Program-made: the position numbers and the translations under genes | Part shown: positions 15,318 to 24,319 of the stretch, piece after piece | Layout of the letters: each line of letters opens with the position of its first letter | How positions within the stretch are numbered: position 1 is the stretch's first letter | Assembly (NCBI RefSeq): GCF_023617245.1 | Contig: NZ_CP067396.1 | Span: 4,650,001-4,714,000 of the forward strand | DNA: 64,000 nt | Direction of reading: 5' to 3' | From: Lysobacter enzymogenes | GTDB lineage: Bacteria; Pseudomonadota; Gammaproteobacteria; Xanthomonadales; Xanthomonadaceae | Notes under the pieces: model-generated | What the model was told of the DNA's origin: nothing | The model's database searches: none | The model's input: only the letters and a program-made list of their open reading frames with translations

Positions 15318-18161
15318 ATGACCTTCAAGACCACCCAGCTCCGCGACGCGATTACCTTCGCGCTCGCAGTGGGTAGCACCGCTTTGATCGGCACCGGCGT
15401 CGCGTACGCCCAGGACGCCGAGAAGGAAGCGACGACGCTGGACCGCGTCGAAGTCACCGGCTCGCGCATCAAGCGCGCCGACATCGAGACCTCGCAGCCG
15501 GTCTTCTCGATGTCCCGCGTGCAGATCGAGCAGCAGGGCCTGACCTCGGTCGGCGACATCCTGCAGAACATCTCCACCAACGGTTCTGCGCTCAACAGCA
15601 CCTACAACAACGGCGGCAACGGCGAGACCCGCGTCGACCTGCGCAACCTCGGCGCCGACCGCACCCTGGTGCTGGTCAACGGCCGTCGTTGGGTCGGCGG
15701 CACCGGCCTGGGCGGCGCGGTCGATCTGAACACCATCCCGACCGCCGCGGTCGAGCGCATCGAAGTCCTGAAGGACGGCGCCTCGACGATCTACGGCTCC
15801 GACGCCATCGCCGGCGTGGTCAACATCATCCTGCGCCGCAATTTCGACGGCGCCGAAGCCAACGCCTACATCGGCCAGTTCGACAAGGGCGACGGCACAC
15901 GTCAGGCCTACGACTTCACCATCGGCTCCAGCTCCGACCGCTGGTCGGCGATGCTGGGCGTCGGCTACGTGAAGGAAGAGCCGATCTGGGCGGGCGACCG
16001 CAAGATCTCGGCCGTGCCGGTCTACGGCGCGCTGCCGGGCACGGGCAACAGCTCGACCACCCCGAACGGCCGATACGGCTTCTACGGCCAGACCGGCGTG
16101 GACGACGACGGCAATCCGATTTACGGCTCGACCCGAGCGGATGGCAGCGAAGGTTATTTCGTTCCCAACGGTACCGCGACGGGCCGTCCCTACACTGGCG
16201 CCGACTCCTTCAATCACGCGCCCGGCAACTACCTCCTTACTCCGCAGGAGCGCACCTCGGTCTTCGGCGATGCCACGCTGAACATCACCGACAAGGTTTC
16301 GTTCCGCACCACCGTGACCTATAACGAGCGCAAGTCCACGCAGGTCCTGGCACCGATGCCGGTGACCCTGGGCCGCGCCGCACCGGGCACCAACGGCGCC
16401 AACATCGTCATCAGCGCCGACAACGCCTACAACCCGACCGGCCGCGACATCGATTACATTCAGCGCCGTTTCGTCGAGACCGGCGGCCGCATCTACAACC
16501 AGAACGTCAAGACCTACGCCTTCAACGGCGTGTTCGAAGGCTCGTTCGACGTCGGCACCCGCAACTTCTCCTGGGAAGCGGGCATGTTCTACGGCAAGAA
16601 CGACCAGACCGACACCACCAGCGGCTTCCAGAACATCTCGGCCCTGCGCAACGCGCTCGGCCCGAGCTTCGTCGATCCCGCCAACGGCCAGCTACGCTGC
16701 GGCAGCAACGGCGTCGCGATCGACCGCTGCGTCCCGCTGAACCTGCTCGGCGGCGCCGGCACCATCACCCGCGAGATGCTCGACTACGTCGGCTTCGAAG
16801 CGCACGACGTGTACGGCTACGAGCAGAAGACCTACTACGCCAATATCGGCGGCGACCTGTTCGACCTGCCGGGCGGCGCGATGGCGTTCTCGTTCGGCCT
16901 GGAGCACCGCTCCGAGTCGGGCTTCGACCATCCGGACGGCCTGATCAACTCCGGCGACACCACCGGCAACGCCCGTACCGCCACTCAGGGCGGCTATGAC
17001 CTGGACGAGGCCTACCTCGAACTGGCGATCCCGCTGCTGGCCGACGTCCCGGGCGCCAAGCTGCTCGACTTCAGCCTGGCCACCCGTTACTCGGACTACA
17101 GCAACTTCGGCGACACCCTCAACAGCAAGTTCGGTTTCCGCTGGAAGCCGATCGACGACCTGCTGATCCGCGGCAACTGGTCGGAGGGCTTCCGCGCTCC
17201 GTCGATCAGCGAACTGTTCTCGGGCGTGAGCGACACCTTCGAAGACGTGGCCGATCCGTGCGCAGCCGGCAATGCCCGTCCTGCCAGCTGCACCACTCCG
17301 GCTTATATTCAGTCCAACCCGCAGATCCGCACCACGGTCGGCGGCAATCCGAACCTCGGGCCGGAAAAGTCCACCTCCAAGACGCTGGGCTTCGTCTATA
17401 GCCCGAGCTGGGCTACCGGGCTGGACGTCTCGCTTGACTGGTGGAAGGTCAAGATCGAAGACGCCGTCTACACCCAAACTGCGCAGGAAATGCTCAACAC
17501 CTGCTATCTGCGCGGAAACGCAGATGTCTGCCAGTTGATCCAGCGCGACCCGACGACCGGCGAAATCGCCAACATGCTCGCTGTGCCGAACAATGTCGGC
17601 GAGATTCAGGTTGAAGGCTACGATCTGACCGTCGGCTATCGACTGCCGGAGTTCAGCTGGGGCAAGCTCAGCCTGGTCTGGGATTCCACCTACATGACCG
17701 ATTACACGGTCAGCGATCCCATCACCGTAGGCAAGAACCGCGTAGGCGAATACCGCGGCGGCTCGGCGCGCGACAACTACTTCCGTCTGCGTTCGAACCT
17801 GTCGGTCAACTGGGAGCTGGGCTCGGTCGGCGCCAGCGCCAACCTGCGCTATTACTCCAGCCAGACCGAGGATTGCGTCGGCGCTAACCTCGCCAACGCA
17901 GCCAACATCCCGCTGCTGTGCTCGGACCCGAACCGCGTCACTTCGGGAGGCAAGGATCCGGAAAACCACATCCCCAGCGTGACCTACACCGACCTGTCGG
18001 CTTACGTGCAGGTGCCGTGGAACGCCAAGGTGACCGTGGGCATCAACAACGTGTTCGACCGCGACCCGCCGGGTTCGGCGACCACGTTCGCCAACAGCTT
18101 CGACCCGGCGTTCGAAGTTCCGGGCCGCTTCTACTACATGCGCTACACCCAGCGTTTCTGA
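15318..18161 (+). CDS. TonB-dependent outer-membrane receptor
   Basis: 947 residues. A signal peptide (cleavage after VAYA) is followed by a TonB-box-like segment TTLDRVEVTGSRI. The plug domain runs from about residue 55 to 170, with LRNLGADRTLVLVNGRR and GASTIYGSDAIAGVVNIILRR. A large beta-barrel follows, containing the conserved WSEGFRAPSISELF and NLGPEKSTSKTLGF, and the protein ends YYMRYTQRF with the terminal aromatic residue. It imports a large substrate (siderophore, carbohydrate or peptide) across the outer membrane using TonB energy; the substrate cannot be told. The next gene is a diverged paralogue with a nearly matching N-terminus, suggesting tandem duplication. A terminator follows. 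Confidence 0.95.
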   Translation: MTFKTTQLRDAITFALAVGSTALIGTGVAYAQDAEKEATTLDRVEVTGSRIKRADIETSQPVFSMSRVQIEQQGLTSVGDILQNISTNGSALNSTYNNGGNGETRVDLRNLGADRTLVLVNGRRWVGGTGLGGAVDLNTIPTAAVERIEVLKDGASTIYGSDAIAGVVNIILRRNFDGAEANAYIGQFDKGDGTRQAYDFTIGSSSDRWSAMLGVGYVKEEPIWAGDRKISAVPVYGALPGTGNSSTTPNGRYGFYGQTGVDDDGNPIYGSTRADGSEGYFVPNGTATGRPYTGADSFNHAPGNYLLTPQERTSVFGDATLNITDKVSFRTTVTYNERKSTQVLAPMPVTLGRAAPGTNGANIVISADNAYNPTGRDIDYIQRRFVETGGRIYNQNVKTYAFNGVFEGSFDVGTRNFSWEAGMFYGKNDQTDTTSGFQNISALRNALGPSFVDPANGQLRCGSNGVAIDRCVPLNLLGGAGTITREMLDYVGFEAHDVYGYEQKTYYANIGGDLFDLPGGAMAFSFGLEHRSESGFDHPDGLINSGDTTGNARTATQGGYDLDEAYLELAIPLLADVPGAKLLDFSLATRYSDYSNFGDTLNSKFGFRWKPIDDLLIRGNWSEGFRAPSISELFSGVSDTFEDVADPCAAGNARPASCTTPAYIQSNPQIRTTVGGNPNLGPEKSTSKTLGFVYSPSWATGLDVSLDWWKVKIEDAVYTQTAQEMLNTCYLRGNADVCQLIQRDPTTGEIANMLAVPNNVGEIQVEGYDLTVGYRLPEFSWGKLSLVWDSTYMTDYTVSDPITVGKNRVGEYRGGSARDNYFRLRSNLSVNWELGSVGASANLRYYSSQTEDCVGANLANAANIPLLCSDPNRVTSGGKDPENHIPSVTYTDLSAYVQVPWNAKVTVGINNVFDRDPPGSATTFANSFDPAFEVPGRFYYMRYTQRF

Positions 18162-18186
18162 GCCTTCTAGGTTCCTGACGCTTTGA

Positions 18187-18215
18187 CTACGGCCCCGCAA
18201 GGGGCCGTAGTTTTT
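18187..18215 (+). terminator. Intrinsic terminator after the first receptor
   Basis: A perfect 10-bp stem CTACGGCCCC/GGGGCCGTAG with a GCAA tetraloop is followed by TTTTT, 25 bases after the stop codon. Confidence 0.92.
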
Positions 18216-18318
18216 GTGCGTCCGCCGTTCGCCGCGCCTTCTCTCCCGTTGCGCCACGCGCCCCCGGCTCGACGTCGCCGCCGTGGCGATTAGCACAAAT
18301 CGGCGCGGGTCATTGTTC

Positions 18319-18335
18319 TTAACGACACTTTAATT
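18319..18335 (+). promoter_or_regulatory. Shared TBDR leader motif, copy 2
   Basis: TTAACGACACTTTAATT lies 116 bases before the ATG at 18452. It matches the motif upstream of the first receptor except for one base, which supports common control of the two receptors. Confidence 0.6.
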
Positions 18336-18451
18336 ACTGGAACAGGAGGACTACTATCGGACCGGCTTTGCCAATTTGGGCGCAAACCTTTTCGCCCGCT
18401 GGCCAACGCCTTTGCCGACCCCCGAATCATTCAGGACACTTGGAGAGAGAG

Positions 18452-21355
18452 ATGACCCTGAAGACCAACAAGTTGCGCGACGCGATCACCTTCGCGTTGT
18501 GCGTGGGCGCTACCAGCCTGGCCGGCATCGGCTTGGCCAACGCTCAGGACGGCGCAACCCCCGCCGCGCCGGCCGCCGCTCAAGAGGCGACGACCCTGGA
18601 TCGCATCCAGGTCACCGGTTCGCATATTTCGATTCCCGGCCTCACCACCAACAGCCCGGTGATGACCGTCGATCGCGAAGAGATCAACCGCAACCAGCCG
18701 GTCACCGCCGAGGACTTCCTCAAGGTGCTGCCGGGCGCGACTCCGGCGATCGGTCCCGGCGTCAACAACGGCGCCAACGGCGGCGCCACCATCAACCTGC
18801 GCGGCCTCGGCGACAACCGCACCCTGGTGCTGATGGACGGCCGCCGCGTGGTGCCGTTCAACCTGTTCGGCGTGGTCGACACCAACGTGATCCCGCTGGC
18901 GCTGATCGACAGCGTCGATCTGGTCACCGGCGGCGCTTCGGCGGTGTACGGCGCCGACGCGGTGTCCGGCGTCGTCAATTTCGTGCTCAAGCGCAACTTC
19001 GAAGGCGTCGAGCTCAACACCAGCTACGGCCAGTCCAGCAAGCAGGACGCCGACCGCCGCAACACCACCGTCACCATGGGCGTGAACCTGGACGACGGCA
19101 AGGGCAACGTGGTGCTGAGCGTCGGCAAGACCGACAACGATCCGCTGCTGCAGGGCGGCCGCAAGTACAGCGTGTTCACCCTGGACTCCACCGACGGCAG
19201 CCAGGGCGGTTCGAGCGTCGGCATCCCGACCCGCATCGGCCCGATGGGGCAGTTCAATCCGGCCACCGGCGCGTTCGGCGGCATCAACCAGCGCTTCAAC
19301 TACAACCCCTTCAACTACTTCCAGACCGAACTGGACCGTTGGCAGGCCACCGCGCTGGGCCGCTACGAATTCAACGAGCACGCCGAAGCCTATGCGCAGG
19401 TGCTCTACACCCGTTCCGACGTGACCTCGCAGATCGCCCCGGGCGGCCTGTTCGGCGCCGGGTTCGACGTCAGCATCGGCAACCCGATGCTGCCCGAGCC
19501 GGCCCGCCAGCAGTTGTGCGCGAACTTCAACATCGCCGCCGCCGACTGCGTCGTCGGCAGCGCCGCGACCTTCAACTCGTCCGTGCTGCGCCGCTCCACC
19601 GAGCTGGGCACCCGCAGCACCGACTTCCAGAACAAGGTCTTCCAGACCACCCTGGGCGTGCGCGGCAAGATCAACGACAACTGGCGCTACGACGCCTACT
19701 GGTCGCACGGCGAAGCCGACCAGCTCGTCGTCAACGGCGGCTTCCTGTCCTACACCCGCAGCCAGCAGGCGCTGCTGACCCGCGACGGCGTCAACTGCGT
19801 CGATCCGAGCGGCGGCTGCGTGCCGATCAACCTGTGGGGTCCGGAAGGCTCGTTCGGCACCGGCGCCAAGAAGTTCCTGGAAGTGATCACCTTCGCGACC
19901 CAGCGGGTCGAGCAGGAAGTGTGGTCGGGCACGGTCAACGGCGACCTGGGCGACGAGTTCAAGAGCCCGTGGGCCGAGTACCCGATCGGCCTGGCGTTCG
20001 GTCTGGAAGGCCGCAAGGTCGAGGCGATGAACCAGGCCGACGCCGCGTCGCGCGATCCCAACGAGGTCCAGGGCGCCGGCGGCGCCAACCCCGACGTGCG
20101 CGGCAACCTGACCCTGCGCGAGGCCTATGTCGAGACGATCGTTCCGCTCGTCAGCGGCAAGAGCGGCGCCTACGCGCTGAACTTCGAAGCCGGCTACCGC
20201 CACAGCCAGTTCAAGTCGGGTCAGACCGACGTCGACTACGGCAGCTACAAGTACGGCCTGGAGTGGGCGCCGATCGAAACCCTGCGTTTCCGCGGCATGT
20301 TCCAGCGCGCGACCCGCGCCCCGAACGTCAACGAGCTGTTCCAGCCGCTGACCAGCAGCCTGGACAACAGCGCGGTCGATCCCTGCCAGGCTTCGGAGCT
20401 GGCCAAGGTCGGCGGTCCGACCAGCGCCACCGGCGCGCTGTGCGTCGCCACCGGCGTGCCGGCGGCGATCCTCAACAGCGCCAACGGCATCGACGGTCCG
20501 AACTCCGGCCAGGCCTACGCCTACATCGGCGGCAACCCGATCCTGGGCCCGGAAAAGGCCAACACCCAGACCCTGGGCCTGGTGTGGCAGCCGACCAACG
20601 ACTTCTCGGTCACGCTGGACTACTGGAAGATCGACATCAAGGACGCGATCACCCGTCCGCTGCTCGGCGACGCCCTGTTCGGCTGCTACGACCAGGCGCT
20701 CAACCCGACCCTCAGCGTGAACCATCCGATGTGCCAGCTGATGATCGGTGCGCGTCATCCCACCGACGGCTCGCTCAACGAAGGCGCGCGCGGCCCGTTC
20801 CTGGACCGCTCCAACAAGGGCCGGATCAAGACCGACGGCTGGGATCTGGGCGTGCGCTACGGCATTCCGCTGGCCAACGAATGGGGCCGCATCGACTTCG
20901 CCCTGGACCTGACCAAGACCGACTCGTACGACTACCAGGCCGATCCGCTGGTGTACAAGCACGACTGCGTCGGCGTCTACGGCGTCTCGTGCAACGTCGC
21001 CGCCGGCATCATCTACGACTACAAGTCGAACTTCCGCGCGGTGTGGTCGATCAAGGACTTCGAGCTGGGCCTGAACTGGCGCCACCTGAGCTCGGTCGAC
21101 GTCGAGCCGGGCCCGATCACCTGGTACAAGCCCTACACCTCGATCGACGCCTACGACTACTTCGACCTGACCATGGCGTACGAGCTGCCGTGGAACGCCC
21201 GCATCAACTTCACCGTGACCAACCTGGCCGACAAGACGCCGCCGGTCGTGGGCGGCAACATCGGCAGCACCACCTACAACAGCGGCAACACCTTCCCGCA
21301 GTTCTACGACACCCTGGGCCGTTACTACACCCTGGGCCTGACGATGCGGTTCTAA
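18452..21355 (+). CDS. TonB-dependent outer-membrane receptor, paralogue of the preceding one
   Basis: 967 residues from the ATG at 18452, chosen because GGAGAGAGAG precedes it and MTLKTNKLRDAITFALCVGA matches the start of the upstream receptor. The signal peptide ends at ANAQ. A segment TTLDRIQVTGSHI, a plug with LRGLGDNRTLVLMDGRRVV and GASAVYGADAVSGVVNFVLKR, and a beta-barrel ending YYTLGLTMRF follow. The barrel diverges strongly from its neighbour, so substrates probably differ. An in-frame extension 28 codons upstream lacks signal-peptide character and is rejected. A strong terminator follows the stop. Confidence 0.95.
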   Translation: MTLKTNKLRDAITFALCVGATSLAGIGLANAQDGATPAAPAAAQEATTLDRIQVTGSHISIPGLTTNSPVMTVDREEINRNQPVTAEDFLKVLPGATPAIGPGVNNGANGGATINLRGLGDNRTLVLMDGRRVVPFNLFGVVDTNVIPLALIDSVDLVTGGASAVYGADAVSGVVNFVLKRNFEGVELNTSYGQSSKQDADRRNTTVTMGVNLDDGKGNVVLSVGKTDNDPLLQGGRKYSVFTLDSTDGSQGGSSVGIPTRIGPMGQFNPATGAFGGINQRFNYNPFNYFQTELDRWQATALGRYEFNEHAEAYAQVLYTRSDVTSQIAPGGLFGAGFDVSIGNPMLPEPARQQLCANFNIAAADCVVGSAATFNSSVLRRSTELGTRSTDFQNKVFQTTLGVRGKINDNWRYDAYWSHGEADQLVVNGGFLSYTRSQQALLTRDGVNCVDPSGGCVPINLWGPEGSFGTGAKKFLEVITFATQRVEQEVWSGTVNGDLGDEFKSPWAEYPIGLAFGLEGRKVEAMNQADAASRDPNEVQGAGGANPDVRGNLTLREAYVETIVPLVSGKSGAYALNFEAGYRHSQFKSGQTDVDYGSYKYGLEWAPIETLRFRGMFQRATRAPNVNELFQPLTSSLDNSAVDPCQASELAKVGGPTSATGALCVATGVPAAILNSANGIDGPNSGQAYAYIGGNPILGPEKANTQTLGLVWQPTNDFSVTLDYWKIDIKDAITRPLLGDALFGCYDQALNPTLSVNHPMCQLMIGARHPTDGSLNEGARGPFLDRSNKGRIKTDGWDLGVRYGIPLANEWGRIDFALDLTKTDSYDYQADPLVYKHDCVGVYGVSCNVAAGIIYDYKSNFRAVWSIKDFELGLNWRHLSSVDVEPGPITWYKPYTSIDAYDYFDLTMAYELPWNARINFTVTNLADKTPPVVGGNIGSTTYNSGNTFPQFYDTLGRYYTLGLTMRF

Positions 21356-21381
21356 TAAGAAATAGAAAGCTCCGAGTCGTT

Positions 21382-21411
21382 GGAGGCGGGCCTTGGCCCG
21401 CCTCCTTTTTT
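21382..21411 (+). terminator. Intrinsic terminator after the second receptor
   Basis: A perfect 11-bp stem GGAGGCGGGCC/GGCCCGCCTCC with a TT loop is followed by TTTTTT. The IS30-family element begins about 40 bases further on. Confidence 0.93.
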
Positions 21412-21444
21412 ATTGGGCCTTCGATGTTTTTACTGGGGGCGGAG

Positions 21445-22506
21445 TCAAGGTCCAAGTGCATCACCCTGCGCCCGCGGGTTTTTGAGTTCCTCATAGAGCA
21501 CCTCGACGGGCGAGCGCCTGCCCAGGCTACGACGGGGGCGGTTGTTCATTTCCCACGCCACCTCTTTGAGGCGCTGCGCAGAATGCACCAACAGATCGGT
21601 GCCCTTGGGAAAGTATTGCCGCAACAAGCCGTTGGTGTTTTCGCAGGTTCCGCGTTGCCACGGGCTATGGGGGTCGGCGAAGTAGATCGCTAAACCAGTG
21701 CGTTCGCTCAACTGCCGATGCGATGCCATTTCCTTGCCCTGGTCGTAGGTCAAGGTCTTCTTCAAACTTTCCGGCACGCCTTCGAACGCCGAGCTGAAGG
21801 CCTCCAGCACCGTGTGCGCGGTCGCGTCGGCGAGCTTGACCAACTTGACGTACAAGGTGCGGCGGCAGACCAGCACCCCGATCGCCGAGCGATTGTGCGC
21901 GCCCACGATCAGGTCGCCCTCCCAATGCCCCGGCATCAGGCGCTCATGCGCCGCCGGCGGCCGCAGGCGGATGTTGGGTAGATCCGGCAGATGGCCGCGG
22001 GCGTCGCTTCCCTGACGCGTGCGGCGGCCGGACTTGCGCCCCTGCCGCAGCAGACGGGTCACCTGGCGGCGCAATTCGCCGCGCGGCATCGCATAAATCG
22101 CGGTATAGATCGTTTCGTGCGACACGCGCAGCCAGGGCCGGTCCGGGTATAGATCGCGCAGTTTGTCGGCAATCTGTTGCGGCGACCAGCACCGTTCCAG
22201 CCAATAGCGCACGCGTCGCCACAGCACGGTGTCGCGTCGCAGCTTGCGGCGCACCCGCGCCCGTCGCCGCAGTCGCTGGGCCCGCCGGCCCGCCCGAGTC
22301 GCATCGTAGCCAGGATCGAAACGGGGGCGTCCGCGCAGCGGCGGCCCCGAATGGGACCGAAACCCATTACGGCGCAACTCGCGAGCGATGGTGCTTTGCG
22401 CCCGACCCAACGTCTGGGCGATTTGCCGTCCGCTCGCCCCTTGGGCGATCAAGACCATGATGGCCCCGCGCTCTTCTGCGCTCAGATGTGAATACTGCTG
22501 GCCCAT
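21445..22506 (-). CDS. IS30-family transposase
   Basis: 353 residues, full length. The N-terminal helix-turn-helix reads YSHLSAEERGAIMVLIAQG..GRQIAQTLGRAQSTIARELRRNG. The DDE catalytic core shows HWEGDLIVG (first Asp), TYDQGKEMASH (second Asp) and RGTCENTNGLLRQYFPKGTDL (Glu), the typical IS30 block. No frameshift or stop interrupts it, so it may be active. It is transcribed towards the receptor terminator. The stop codon lies just past the left terminal inverted repeat. Confidence 0.97.
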   Translation of the reverse strand: MGQQYSHLSAEERGAIMVLIAQGASGRQIAQTLGRAQSTIARELRRNGFRSHSGPPLRGRPRFDPGYDATRAGRRAQRLRRRARVRRKLRRDTVLWRRVRYWLERCWSPQQIADKLRDLYPDRPWLRVSHETIYTAIYAMPRGELRRQVTRLLRQGRKSGRRTRQGSDARGHLPDLPNIRLRPPAAHERLMPGHWEGDLIVGAHNRSAIGVLVCRRTLYVKLVKLADATAHTVLEAFSSAFEGVPESLKKTLTYDQGKEMASHRQLSERTGLAIYFADPHSPWQRGTCENTNGLLRQYFPKGTDLLVHSAQRLKEVAWEMNNRPRRSLGRRSPVEVLYEELKNPRAQGDALGP

Positions 22507-22536
22507 TCACAGTGCCTCACTGAGGTGATGCACTTG
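21453..22536 (-). mobile_element. IS30-family insertion sequence
   Basis: The matching ends CAAGTGCATCACC (21453-21465) and its reverse complement GGTGATGCACTTG (22524-22536) bracket the transposase, giving about 1.08 kb, a normal size for the family. The exact outer boundary is uncertain, because the bases beyond the 13-bp core do not match and no target duplication could be fixed by eye. The transposase stop overlaps the left end. Confidence 0.88.
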
Positions 22537-22598
22537 AGGTTAGAGACCAGCGGGCTTTCGACGCTCGAAGCCCGCGCCCGCAGCGACGCCGCGGCTCT

Positions 22599-22640
22599 TG
22601 TGGGAGGGGCTTCAGCCCCGACGCTTTCCGCTCAGGCCTC
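22599..22640. repeat. Single-arm family A repeat
   Basis: One arm of the common element (TGTGGGAGGGGCTTCAGCCC and the following GACGCTTTCCGCTCAGG) lies between the IS end and the hydroxylase stop. The opposing arm is missing. Confidence 0.7.
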
Positions 22641-22670
22641 GACACCGCCCCCGCCCCCTCGCCTAACCCC

Positions 22671-23987
22671 TCAACGCTGCGCGCCGGCCAGGAACTCGCG
22701 ATGCGCGGCCATCATCGCGTCCACCATCGCCCGCTCGGCCAGCGACAACAGCGGGTTCCACACGTCGAAGATCAGCACCACGCGCAGGTCGTCGCTGTCG
22801 TTGCGCGCTTCGTGTTCGATCGAATCGTCGAAGATCAGGGTCTCGCCGACCTTCCACTCGCGGCGCTCGAAGCCGACCCGGTAGCTGCACTTCTCCGGCA
22901 CGATCAGCGGCAGGTGCGCGACCAGGCGCGCGTTGGTCTCGCCGTGGTGCGGCGGGATGTGGGTGTGCGGCGCCAGCGCGGAGAACATCGCGTTCGGGCA
23001 GACGTCGGCGATGTCGGCCATGTCCACCGCCTCCAGCGCGGCGCGCGTGGCCGGGCAGCGCGCCAGGTGCGCATCGACCGGCTGCGAGTAGCTCCACAGC
23101 TTGTAGGTGCTCCAGCGCCGCGAATGGTTGAGTTCGCGCCATTGGTTGACCGGGTCGCCGGGCTGGTACTCGATGTAGGGCGTGAACTCGGCCTGTTCGT
23201 CGCGCAGCGCCTGGCGCATCTCGCGCAGGATGTCGTGGGTGCGGCTTTCCAGCTCGGGCGCCCAGGCGAATTGTTCGCGTTCGAAGAACGGAATCGCCGG
23301 CAGCCGCGGCACGCACAGCTGGTTGCTTTGCGACAGGTAGGGCGTGCTGCGGCCGACCATGATCGAGGCCGCTTCCTGCCAGCGCCCGCGCGCGCCGAAT
23401 TCCAGCGCCTCGCGCGTGCCGCCGACGCGGTGCTCCAGGAACGCGGCGAACTCGTCGCGGTATTCCTCGACCTTACGCTGCGCGTGTTCGAGCTGCGAGC
23501 GCAGCATGTCCGGCCAATGCGGCTGCGGCGGCGCCACCGTCAGCGCGTTGCGCCAGGCCTGCGCGGCCGCGCGCGCCTGGCCCTGGCGCTCCAGCCACGA
23601 GGCCTTGGCCAGCAGGCCGGCGAGGAAGTACGGATCCAGCGCCAGCGCGGCCTGGATCGCCTCGGATTCGGCCTGGAGGTTGCCGCGTTCGCGCTCGACC
23701 ATGCCGATCGACAGCAGGATCATCGGATCCCGCGGCGCGGCGCGATGCGCCGCCTGCAGCAGTTCGATCGCGCCCTGGGCGTCGCCGCGCTGCAGCGCGT
23801 GGACGCCGAGGCTGTAAAGCGCCTGCGGGTGCTGCGGCGCGAGCGCGCGCACCTGCTGCCACAGCCGCTCGGCCTCCTGCCAGCGGCCCGCGCGCGAGGC
23901 CAGGCCGGCGGCCTGGACCAGTTGGTTGACCTGTTCGCTCAAGACCGCGCCCTGCCCCGGGTGATGGTGATCGGCCAGACCATACAC
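22671..23987 (-). CDS. TPR protein with aspartyl/asparaginyl beta-hydroxylase domain
   Basis: 438 residues. The first half holds TPR-like helices (ALYSLGVHALQRGDAQGAIELLQAAHRAAPRDP and following). The C-terminal domain has the Asp/Asn beta-hydroxylase pattern HIPPHHGETNARLVAHLPLI and CSYRVGF..W..GETLIFDDSIEHEARN. This gives two iron-binding His and an Arg for 2-oxoglutarate. It would hydroxylate a protein or small-molecule target. The ATG at 23987 has no clear ribosome site; a TTG at 23942 is an alternative start that drops a His-rich leader. The target is unknown; the nearest genes in sequence are two TonB-dependent receptors, across the IS element. Confidence 0.88.
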   Translation of the reverse strand: MYGLADHHHPGQGAVLSEQVNQLVQAAGLASRAGRWQEAERLWQQVRALAPQHPQALYSLGVHALQRGDAQGAIELLQAAHRAAPRDPMILLSIGMVERERGNLQAESEAIQAALALDPYFLAGLLAKASWLERQGQARAAAQAWRNALTVAPPQPHWPDMLRSQLEHAQRKVEEYRDEFAAFLEHRVGGTREALEFGARGRWQEAASIMVGRSTPYLSQSNQLCVPRLPAIPFFEREQFAWAPELESRTHDILREMRQALRDEQAEFTPYIEYQPGDPVNQWRELNHSRRWSTYKLWSYSQPVDAHLARCPATRAALEAVDMADIADVCPNAMFSALAPHTHIPPHHGETNARLVAHLPLIVPEKCSYRVGFERREWKVGETLIFDDSIEHEARNDSDDLRVVLIFDVWNPLLSLAERAMVDAMMAAHREFLAGAQR

Positions 23988-24045
23988 CGCCGGGCGCGCT
24001 TCGCGTATCGCGCAGCGGGCGCGGCCGGTGGATCGGCTTGGCCGC

Positions 24046-24145
24046 TCATCGGCTCATCGGCGCGGCGGCGCGGCGGCGCGGCGGCGCGGCGAACCAGCAA
24101 ACCACCGAATCGGCGAATCGGCGAATCGGCGAATCGGCGAATCGG
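24046..24145. repeat. GCGGCGGC-type and CGAATCGG tandem repeats
   Basis: A run of GCGCGGCGGC units (about 24058-24091) is followed by five perfect copies of the 8-mer CGAATCGG (24106-24145). The stretch from 23988 to 24217 otherwise shows no gene or regulatory signal. Such short arrays are likely slippage products. Confidence 0.85.
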
Positions 24146-24217
24146 CGAGCGTAGCCATGGCGCACGAACCCGGCGCGGCGGCCTGTACGGCACGATCTCG
24201 CCCGCCGCGCCGGCGCG

Positions 24218-24259
24218 AAAACGACGACGGGCGCGAACCGGATCGGTTCGCGCCCGTCG
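24218..24259 (-). terminator. Intrinsic terminator of the sigma/DUF4097 operon
   Basis: On the minus strand a perfect 16-bp stem (CGACGGGCGCGAACCG with its complement, 3-base loop) is followed by TCG and TTTT, about 60 bases after the DUF4097 stop. Confidence 0.75.
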
Positions 24260-24319
24260 CAGGCCCCGTGCGCCGTCATTGCGCCTGCCGTACGCGGCAG
24301 GCGCACGGACCCGCGCCGG

